From Acidobacteriota bacterium (GTDB lineage: Bacteria; Acidobacteriota; Thermoanaerobaculia; UBA5066): a DNA stretch of 6,335 nt. The translations under genes and the position numbers were made by a program. This document shows positions 1 through 5,579 of the stretch, in pieces; within the stretch, counting starts at the first letter, position 1, and every line of letters begins with the position of its first letter. The stretch is taken from the NCBI GenBank assembly GCA_016789625.1, contig JAEUQS010000823.1:1-6335 (forward strand). Reading direction: 5' to 3'. The notes under the pieces are model-generated. The model saw only the letters and a list, made by a program, of their open reading frames with translations, did not search any database and was not told the DNA's origin.

Positions 1-109
1 AGAGCGCCGCCAGCGCGCCGGAAACCTCGGACGCCGTGGCGACGCCCACCTGGGCGCGCTCGCCCGTGTGGCGCCGGAGCGGGGTGGGAATGCGGATCTC
101 GATGGGCAT
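1..109 (-). CDS. MoaD/ThiS-like ubiquitin-fold sulfur carrier protein, N-terminal part (cut by window edge)
   Basis: The ATG at 109 opens a frame that stays open to the window edge, giving 36 residues that begin MPIEIRIPTPLRRHTGE. The pattern of a short beta strand, then I-P-T-P-L-R-x-x-T-G, then a second strand and an A/S-E-V-x-x-A-L-A-A-L helix is the usual opening of MoaD/ThiS/CysO-type carriers. These are small beta-grasp proteins whose C-terminal Gly-Gly is adenylated and turned into a thiocarboxylate that donates sulfur. A good ribosome binding site (AAGGAG, 6 bases before the ATG) supports the start. It lies 27 bases downstream of the JAMM peptidase gene, the enzyme class that trims or cleaves such carriers. 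The C-terminal Gly-Gly is outside the window, so its role in cysteine, homocysteine, thiamine or molybdopterin synthesis cannot be read here. The family call is fairly secure, and the sulfur-assimilation role is inferred from context. Confidence 0.8.
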   Translation of the reverse strand, partial: MPIEIRIPTPLRRHTGERAQVGVATASEVSGALAAL

Positions 110-136
110 GGTCTTCTCCTTCGGTCGTTTGTGTTT

Positions 137-616
137 TCAGACGAGGGCGTGGGGCGACAGACGCGTCACGGGCACGAGCGAGCCGGACTCGAGGATCCCG
201 AGCGCCGTGAACGGCTCCTCCGCTCCGAGGATCTCGAACGCGCCGATCTCGGCGGACTCGCCGTTCCTCACGGAGACGATCACCGTGAGGAGGCCCTCCC
301 AGGCATAGGCGCGGTCGGTGCCCGAGGGCAGCGCCGGGTGATCCGGGTGGCTGTGCCAGAAGCCGAGGAGCCGCGCGCCGAGGCGGTCGGCCTCGCGCTC
401 GACGGCGAGGTAGTCGCGCGGGGCGACGGCGAAGCGCACGCGCGGCGTCCCGGCCTCGCTGTTGGGAATCGGCAGAGTGCGGGATACGTGCGCGCCACCA
501 GCGACGAGCTCGCCGAGAAGGGCGCCGCACCCCTCGTTGGGGTAGGCCTCGTTCGCCGCGAGCGCGATGGCGGCGAGCACGGATGCATCGATCGTCACGG
601 TTCGCGGCGTGGTCAT
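137..616 (-). CDS. JAMM/MPN+ family zinc metallopeptidase (Mec/HcyD-like, acts on a sulfur carrier)
   Basis: This 159-residue protein is essentially one MPN domain. The JAMM zinc site is complete. The catalytic glutamate is E28 in P-N-E-G-C-G-A-L-L-G, and the metal ligands are H88, H90 and D101 in the pattern H-S-H-P-x6-S-x2-D (S98 also present). Small stand-alone bacterial JAMM proteins of this size with E-x-C-G-x-L-L-G are typical of the Mec group, which cleaves the isopeptide-like bond between a ubiquitin-like sulfur carrier and cysteine, or trims the carrier to expose Gly-Gly. The gene directly downstream encodes such a carrier, which supports that role; the exact substrate is inferred. 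The ATG at 616 overlaps the stop of the reductase gene (ATGA), with GGGGAG 8 bases upstream. No signal peptide or membrane segment is seen, so it should be cytoplasmic. A general deubiquitinase-like or DNA-repair (RadC-type) role is unlikely given size and context. Confidence 0.9.
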   Translation of the reverse strand: MTTPRTVTIDASVLAAIALAANEAYPNEGCGALLGELVAGGAHVSRTLPIPNSEAGTPRVRFAVAPRDYLAVEREADRLGARLLGFWHSHPDHPALPSGTDRAYAWEGLLTVIVSVRNGESAEIGAFEILGAEEPFTALGILESGSLVPVTRLSPHALV

Positions 617-2433
617 CGCGCGCACTCCCCTTCTTTCGTCTCGAGCGCGAACGCTTCGCCCACGGGCTGGCCCAGATCGGTGAAGTCCTCGTCGCTGGCC
701 TCCCCGGCCGAGAGCCGTTCGAGGTCCGCGAGGAGCGCCTTCTGCCGCGGCCCGCCGATGCGGCGGAAGAACGCGGGGGCGGTCTCGCCGGGCGCGCCCT
801 CGTCGCGGTAGAGCCCGAGCAGGAGGTCCACGGCCGCGGGAATGCGGCGGGCCGGCACCTTCGCCACGATCTTCGCGAAGGAGGCTCCCTGCTCCGTGAC
901 CTCGCCGCCCGTCATCACGAAGTACTGCGGCAAGGCCTTGCCCGAGAGCTGCCGCGCGCTGCCCTGGAAGCCGATGCCGGCAATGTGGTGCTGGCCGCAG
1001 CCGTTGGGGCAGCCGCTGATCTTGAGCTTCAGCTCGGGCGCGAGCGCGGCGACCTCGGGGTGGTCCTGGAGGTGATCGGTGAGGAGCCGTCCGAGCCCGC
1101 GCGAGTGGGTGACCGCGAGCCGGCAGCTCTCGGCGCCCGGGCAGCTCGTCACGTCGGTCACGGTGCCGGCGCCCGGCGTTCCGAGACCCGCGGCCTCGAG
1201 GCGGTCGAAGAGCGCGGCGACCTCGTCCGTGCGCACCCACCGGAACAGGAGATCCTGCTCGGTCGTGAGCCGCACCGCGCCGTCGCCGTAGGCCCTCGAG
1301 AGCTCGGCAAGAAGGTCGAGCTGCGGCGCCGTGACGTCGCCGAGCACGAGCGTGACGGCGACGGTCGCGTAGCCCGCCTGCCGCTGTGCCTTCACGTTCG
1401 TCGCGAGAAACTTCTCGAAGGATGGCCGCGACCGGGGGAGCTGCGGCAGAAGCCCGGGACCGCGCAGCTCGGCGAGGGACGCGCGCGCCGCGGCGGCGAG
1501 ACCCACGGACGGCCGCGGTCCGGAGGGCTCGGACTCCTCGGGCGGGTTGGCCTCGTCGAACGGCAGCGGGATCCGCCGCTTCGCGGTGAGCTCGGCGAGC
1601 GCGTCGACGACCTCGGTTCGAAAGGCCGCGAAGCCGATCGAGCGGATCAGGAACTTGATGCGGTTCTTCGCGCGGTTCTCGCGGTCGCCCAGGCGGTGGT
1701 ACACGGAGAGCACGGCCTCGGCCGCTTCGAGGATCCCGCCCGCCGGCAGGAACTCGAAGAGTACCGGCCCCGAGACGGGCAGGATGCCGGTGCCTCCGCC
1801 CACCGTGACCCGAAACCCGCGCCGGCCGTCCTGCAGCACCGCGCGGAAGCCGAGGTCGTTGATCGCCGCGACGGCATGGTCCTCGGCGCAGCCCTCGAAC
1901 GCGATCTTGAACTTGCGGGGCAGCGTGGAGCTGAGCGGGTGCCGCAGCAGGAACCGCGTGAGGGCGTCGGCATAGGGCGTCACGTCGAAGCGCTCGTCCG
2001 CGGCCACGCCCGCGTACGGGCAGCCCGTGATCGTCCGCACCGAGTTGCCGCAGGCCTCTTTCGACGTGATGCCCGCGTCGGCGAACGTGCGGAGGATGGT
2101 CTCCAGGTCCGCGAGCTGCAGGAAGTGGAACTGGAAGTTCTGCCGGGTCGTCACGTGCGCGAAGCCGCGGGCATACGTCCGCGCGACGTGGACCACCACC
2201 TCGAGCTGCGCTGCGGTGAGGATCCCCTGCGGGAGCTTCACGCGGAGCATCTGGAAGCCGTCCTGCCGCTGGCCGTACGTGCCGTTCAGGAGGCGGAAGG
2301 ACTTCCAGGCCTCGGGGCTGATCTCGCCGCTCTCGAAGCGGGCGAGCGTCGTCACGAAGAGATCGACGTCCTTCGGATCGCTGAACCCCAGGTGCGCGCG
2401 ACCGAGCGTCGATATGCTTTCAACGGCTGGCAT
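613..2433 (-). CDS. sir: Ferredoxin-type siroheme/[4Fe-4S] sulfite (or nitrite) reductase
   Basis: The 606-residue protein has the two-fold repeated nitrite/sulfite reductase layout. It opens with a ferredoxin-like half (about residues 45-110, with T-T-R-Q-N-F at 95-100), followed by a siroheme-binding half and a repeat of both. The cluster/siroheme ligands are all present: C431 and C437 (C-P-G-A-E-S-C) and C475 and C479 (C-P-N-G-C). Basic residues expected around the anion site are seen at R97, R133, K174 and K176. Y53 and C128 occupy the places of the Tyr-Cys pair of Mycobacterium NirA. It should carry out the six-electron reduction of sulfite to sulfide, probably with ferredoxin, since no CysJ flavoprotein gene is nearby. 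Position between siroheme synthesis and sulfur-transfer genes argues for sulfite over nitrite. The ATG at 2433 is preceded by GGGAGAGG. It overlaps the methyltransferase gene by 14 bases. The C-terminal tail ending E-G-E-C-A-R is typical of the family. Confidence 0.93.
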   Translation of the reverse strand: MPAVESISTLGRAHLGFSDPKDVDLFVTTLARFESGEISPEAWKSFRLLNGTYGQRQDGFQMLRVKLPQGILTAAQLEVVVHVARTYARGFAHVTTRQNFQFHFLQLADLETILRTFADAGITSKEACGNSVRTITGCPYAGVAADERFDVTPYADALTRFLLRHPLSSTLPRKFKIAFEGCAEDHAVAAINDLGFRAVLQDGRRGFRVTVGGGTGILPVSGPVLFEFLPAGGILEAAEAVLSVYHRLGDRENRAKNRIKFLIRSIGFAAFRTEVVDALAELTAKRRIPLPFDEANPPEESEPSGPRPSVGLAAAARASLAELRGPGLLPQLPRSRPSFEKFLATNVKAQRQAGYATVAVTLVLGDVTAPQLDLLAELSRAYGDGAVRLTTEQDLLFRWVRTDEVAALFDRLEAAGLGTPGAGTVTDVTSCPGAESCRLAVTHSRGLGRLLTDHLQDHPEVAALAPELKLKISGCPNGCGQHHIAGIGFQGSARQLSGKALPQYFVMTGGEVTEQGASFAKIVAKVPARRIPAAVDLLLGLYRDEGAPGETAPAFFRRIGGPRQKALLADLERLSAGEASDEDFTDLGQPVGEAFALETKEGECAR

Positions 2434-3193
2434 GGAGCCTCTCCCTTTCCGGTTGTTCGTGGGCGCCCCCGAGCACGCCCGCAAGCGACACGACCTCGCC
2501 CACGACGATCGTTCCGGGCGCTTCGTGTTTCGGCACGGCGCCGAGATCCCCCAGGGTTCCCGTCCACGTGAAGGAGTCTTCCGTCGAGGCGGCGAAGCAG
2601 ATGGCCGCGGGCGTGGTGCGCTTCCAGCCCTTCGAGACGAGGAGCGACGCGATTCCCGCGCTCCGGGAAAGCCCCATGAGCACGACGACCGTCGCGCTCC
2701 CCGGCGCGAGCGCCGAGAGCACCGGCGTGTAAGCCGCTTCCGCGTGACCCGACACGACGACGAAAGCCGACGCGAGGCCGCGATGCGTCACCGGGATTCC
2801 GGCGAGGGCCGGAGCCGAGAGGGCCGAGCTGAGGCCCGGCACGATCTCGAACGGAATGCCTGCGGCAGAGAGAGCGAGGGCCTCCTCGCCGCCCCGGCCG
2901 AACACGAACGGATCCCCGCCCTTCAGCCGCACGACGCGCTTTCCGCGCCGGGCCGCGCGGACGAGGAGGCGGTTGATCGACTCCTGCCGCGTCGACGGCC
3001 GGCCCGCGCGCTTCCCCACCGGCACGCGGAGCGCGTGGACGGCCAAGGCGACGACCTCGGGCGAGACGAGCGCGTCGTACAGCACGACGTCGGCCTCGGC
3101 GAGGCGAAGCGCCGCGCGCCGCGTGAGGAGCTCCGGGTCGCCGGGCCCCGCGCCGACGAGCGAGACCACGCCTGGGCTCACGCCTGGGCTCAC
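2420..3193 (-). CDS. cobA: Uroporphyrinogen-III C-methyltransferase (SUMT)
   Basis: It uses S-adenosylmethionine to methylate uroporphyrinogen III at C2 and C7, giving precorrin-2, the first committed step to siroheme. The 257 residues cover a full SUMT. The SAM-binding V-G-A-G-P-G-D-P-E-L-L-T loop is at 13-24, L-K-G-G-D-P-F-V-F-G-R-G-G-E-E at 90-104, V-P-G-L-S-S-A at 118-124 and A-G-I-P-V-T-H-R at 131-138. GTG at 3193 overlaps the preceding stop (GTGA) and has GGAG 8 bases upstream, so it is preferred. Two further in-frame GTG codons at 3181 and 3169 arise from a 12-base tandem repeat and could also serve; the family fold begins only at about residue 9, so none is excluded. It is a separate gene, not fused to the dehydrogenase as in enterobacterial CysG. 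The neighbouring siroheme reductase indicates siroheme rather than cobalamin as end product. Confidence 0.94.
   Translation of the reverse strand: MSPGVSPGVVSLVGAGPGDPELLTRRAALRLAEADVVLYDALVSPEVVALAVHALRVPVGKRAGRPSTRQESINRLLVRAARRGKRVVRLKGGDPFVFGRGGEEALALSAAGIPFEIVPGLSSALSAPALAGIPVTHRGLASAFVVVSGHAEAAYTPVLSALAPGSATVVVLMGLSRSAGIASLLVSKGWKRTTPAAICFAASTEDSFTWTGTLGDLGAVPKHEAPGTIVVGEVVSLAGVLGGAHEQPERERLHASR
3167..3193 (-). repeat. 12-bp tandem duplication across the sirC stop / cobA start
   Basis: The mRNA-strand unit GTGAGCCCAGGC occurs twice without gap (3193-3182 and 3181-3170) and is followed by a third GTG (3169-3167). Each unit carries a complete GTGA stop/start overlap. The repeat keeps frame, so it adds V-S-P-G to the N-terminus of the methyltransferase and offers three in-frame GTG starts. 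The first TGA ends the dehydrogenase. Confidence 0.9.
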
Positions 3194-3759
3194 GACGTCG
3201 TCTCCAGGCGGTAGAGCGCGTTCAGGGCCGCGAGGAGGCGCGGACGCCGCTCGGCGAGGGGAACGCCCGCCGCCTTCCAGCTGGGACGGGCTTCGCGCGC
3301 GGTCTCGATCCAGCGGTCGAGGTCGCGCGGGAGAAGCTCGTCGACGCCCTCCCGCAGGAGGCCCGCGACGGCCGGCGCCTCGCCGTCCGTCGAGAAGGCC
3401 ACGGTCACGCCTCCCCGGCGGAGCACGCCTCCGGTGTAGGTGCTCGCCGCGGACGCGTCGTCCACGGCGTTCACGAAGATGCGGAGCTCCCGCGCGAGGC
3501 GCGCGACCTCGGCGTTCACCGCGGGCGTCGCGGCGGCCACGACGAGCCACACGCCGTCGAGATCCTGGGGCTCGAAAGCGCGGCCGTGAACCTGGACGCC
3601 GGGCCGGAGGATCCCCGGCCGCACCTCGGGCGCGACCACGGTGACCCGCGCGCCCGCATCGAGCAGAGCGCCGAGCTTTCCCTCGGCCACGGGCCCGCCC
3701 CCCACGAGGAGGACGCGGCGCCCCTCGAGCTTGAGGAAGAGCGGAAAGAGCGCGCTCAC
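3190..3759 (-). CDS. sirC: Precorrin-2 dehydrogenase / probable sirohydrochlorin ferrochelatase (SirC/Met8/CysG N-terminal type)
   Basis: This 189-residue protein oxidises precorrin-2 to sirohydrochlorin with NAD+ and, as in Met8p and CysG, may also insert iron to make siroheme. It opens with F-P-L-F-L-K-L-E-G-R-R-V-L-L-V-G-G-G-P-V-A, giving a Rossmann G-G-G-P-V-A loop at 20-25. V-N-A-V-D-D at 96-101 holds the aspartate that aligns with the catalytic/chelatase Asp of CysG and Met8p. S-T-D-G-E-A-P-A at 123-130 corresponds to the usual S-T-x-G-x-S-P-A stretch. The segment between them reads T-Y-T-G-G-V-L-R-R, unlike the common F-x-x-P-A-x-x-x-R, a local divergence. No separate SirB/CbiX chelatase is in the window, which favours a bifunctional enzyme. 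The GTG start at 3759 overlaps the sat-cysC stop (GTGA) with GAGG 7 bases upstream. The stop falls inside the repeat at 3167-3193. Confidence 0.9.
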   Translation of the reverse strand: MSALFPLFLKLEGRRVLLVGGGPVAEGKLGALLDAGARVTVVAPEVRPGILRPGVQVHGRAFEPQDLDGVWLVVAAATPAVNAEVARLARELRIFVNAVDDASAASTYTGGVLRRGGVTVAFSTDGEAPAVAGLLREGVDELLPRDLDRWIETAREARPSWKAAGVPLAERRPRLLAALNALYRLETTS

Positions 3760-5579
3760 GCCGCCACCTCGGCGAGCGCTCGAACGGCGTCCGGCGCACG
3801 CGCGGGGAGGAGATCCGCTTCGCGCAGCGCGGCCACGATGCGGGCGACGGACGCCGCGGGAGTCTCGCGGCTGCTGTCGACGACGAGCTCGGGCGACTCG
3901 GGCACCTCGTAGGGGTCCGAGACTCCGGTGAACGACGCGATCTCCCCCGCGAGCGCCTTCCGGTAGAGGCCCTTCACATCCCTCTCGACGAGCGTCTCGA
4001 GCGGCGCGGTGACGTGGACCTCGAGGAAGCGGACGCCGTTCTCCTCGGCGAGGCGCCGGGCTGCGAGCCGGGCCTCGCGATACGGCGAGATCGCGGCCGT
4101 GACGACGCCGACGCCGTTCCGCGCGAGGACCCGCGCGACCCAGGCGATGCGCAGGACGTTCGTGTCGCGGTCCTCCTTCGAGAAGCCGAGCCCCTTCGAG
4201 AGGTTCGTGCGCACCTCGTCGCCGTCCAGGATCTCGAGCGCGCGCTCGGGGCCGATCGCCGCGCGGAGCGCCTCGGCGAGCGTGCTCTTGCCGGCGCCCG
4301 AAAGGCCCGTGAGCCAGAGGACGAAGCCCGGGCCGTCCCGTCGGACTGCCTGAGGCGATCCTTTCGGATCGCCCGGTTTCCCGGGCGCGGGAGCCTTCGT
4401 GGCCGCTGCCGAATAGCCGTAGCTCTCGCGCAGGATCTCGGCGGTCTCGGGCCGCGTGAACTCCACGGGGAGGGCCTCGCCCGCGCTCAGGATCTGCCTC
4501 ACGCGCGTCCCCGAGAGCTCCAGTCGCGAGGCGGCCTCGTGCGGGCAGCTCCGCGAAGAGGCCAGCGTTGCGCAGCTCCGGCAATAGAACGTGGGATCCA
4601 GCCGCAGGGGCGCGACGCCGATCTCCTCCGGGCGGAAGCGGTCGAAGATCTCCTGGGCCGCCGTGGGAGCGTAGTAGCGGCCCACGCCCGCGTGATCGCG
4701 GCCCACGATGAGATGCGTGATGCCGTAGTTCTTCCGCACGAGCGCGTGGAACAGCGCCTCGCGCGGCCCCGCGTAGCGCATGGCCGCCGGAACCGCCGCG
4801 AGGAGAGTGCGCTCCTTCGGGTAGTAGCGCTCGAGCAACGTTTCGTAGATGCGGAAGCGCACGCCGGCCGGCACGTCGTCGCCCTTCGTCTCGCCCACGA
4901 GCGGGTGGAGCACGAGGCCGTCCGTCAGCTCGAGCGCGAGCTTGGTGAGGTGCTCGTGCGCGCGGTGGATGGGGTTCCGCGTCTGGAAGCCCGCGATGGT
5001 GCGCCAGCCCTTGGCGAAGATGCGCGCGCGAACCTCCCGCGGCGTGAGGCGGAAGCGCGCGAACGGGAGCTCGGGGAGCGGCAGCACGCGGACGGTCCCG
5101 CCCGCGAGCAACGTGGGCCGCGAAAGCAGGTAGGCGACGCCCGGATGCTCGGCGCTGTCGGTGCCGTACACGAAGCGCGCCTCGACGAGGGGATCGCGGC
5201 GGAAGAGCGCCGTCACCGCGAGGACGCCCCAGAGCCGGCCGTTGCCGTCCTCGAGCGCGATCTCTCCCGCGTCTTCCACAGTACCGCGCAGCTCTTCGGG
5301 CACCGCGAGCGTGACGGGGAGCGGCCACACGGTGCCGTCTGCGAGGCGAAGTCGCGAGACGACGCTCTCGTAGTCGGCCTCGCCGAGAAAGCCCGTGAGC
5401 GGGCTGAGCGCGCCCCCCGCGAGCAGCTCGAGATCGGCGATCTCGCGGGCATCGAGCGCGAGTCGCGGCAGCCGGCGCGCCTCGACGACGAGCGCCTCGG
5501 CGTCGCCGTCGGGCACGAGGCGGTCCACGAGGAATCCGCCGTGAGGCGGGACGAGGGTCGGGGCGACGGCTGTCGTCAT
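3756..5579 (-). CDS. sat-cysC: Bifunctional ATP sulfurylase / APS kinase (Sat-CysC fusion)
   Basis: The 607-residue protein carries an N-terminal ATP sulfurylase (about 1-390) and a C-terminal APS kinase (about 415-590). Sat makes APS from sulfate and ATP; CysC phosphorylates APS to PAPS. Sat motifs are Q-T-R-N-P-I-H-R-A-H at 199-208, G-R-D-H-A-G at 293-298 and S-G-T-R-V-R at 356-361. A C-x2-C-x8-C-x-H site (C333, C336, C345, H347) resembles the zinc site of some bacterial and thermophile enzymes. The kinase has an intact Walker A loop G-L-S-G-A-G-K-S-T at 425-433, L-D-G-D-E-V-R at 451-457, S-P-Y-R with S498, and K-G-L-Y at 536-539. It therefore looks catalytically competent, unlike the degenerate allosteric domain of fungal Sat. 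A Pro/Gly/Ala/Lys-rich linker lies at about 391-415. The ATG at 5579 overlaps the cysH stop (ATGA), with AAAGGA 7 bases upstream; longer in-frame starts would run into cysH and are rejected. Confidence 0.95.
   Translation of the reverse strand: MTTAVAPTLVPPHGGFLVDRLVPDGDAEALVVEARRLPRLALDAREIADLELLAGGALSPLTGFLGEADYESVVSRLRLADGTVWPLPVTLAVPEELRGTVEDAGEIALEDGNGRLWGVLAVTALFRRDPLVEARFVYGTDSAEHPGVAYLLSRPTLLAGGTVRVLPLPELPFARFRLTPREVRARIFAKGWRTIAGFQTRNPIHRAHEHLTKLALELTDGLVLHPLVGETKGDDVPAGVRFRIYETLLERYYPKERTLLAAVPAAMRYAGPREALFHALVRKNYGITHLIVGRDHAGVGRYYAPTAAQEIFDRFRPEEIGVAPLRLDPTFYCRSCATLASSRSCPHEAASRLELSGTRVRQILSAGEALPVEFTRPETAEILRESYGYSAAATKAPAPGKPGDPKGSPQAVRRDGPGFVLWLTGLSGAGKSTLAEALRAAIGPERALEILDGDEVRTNLSKGLGFSKEDRDTNVLRIAWVARVLARNGVGVVTAAISPYREARLAARRLAEENGVRFLEVHVTAPLETLVERDVKGLYRKALAGEIASFTGVSDPYEVPESPELVVDSSRETPAASVARIVAALREADLLPARAPDAVRALAEVAA
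4354..4387 (-). repeat. Two overlapping GAAA-loop hairpins in the Sat-CysC linker
   Basis: On the mRNA strand the first hairpin has 7-bp arms CGCCCGG and CCGGGCG around a GAAA loop (4370-4387). The second has 8-bp arms GGCGATCC and GGATCGCC around another GAAA loop (4354-4373). The two share bases 4370-4373, so both cannot form fully at once. GAAA is a stable GNRA tetraloop. The pair falls exactly in the codons for the Gly/Pro/Lys-rich linker between the ATP sulfurylase and APS kinase domains. Confidence 0.75.

Noticed and set aside
110..136. Possible terminator between the JAMM and carrier genes
   Set aside because: The 27-base gap has no stem followed by a T run on the mRNA strand and mainly holds the ribosome binding site of the carrier.
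1775..1792. T-G-I-L-P-V encoded next to a near-palindrome, similar to repeat peptides seen in some bacterial genomes
   Set aside because: It falls where reductases of this family have V-G-G-G-T-x-x-x-x-x-S-G, so it fits the normal fold. The DNA palindrome has a mismatch and no second copy was noticed.
583..2571. Open plus-strand frame of 662 codons opposite the siroheme reductase
   Set aside because: High GC with biased third positions leaves few stops on the opposite strand. The translation is rich in Arg, Glu, Ala and Gly with no recognisable domain, while the minus strand holds an intact, motif-complete reductase.
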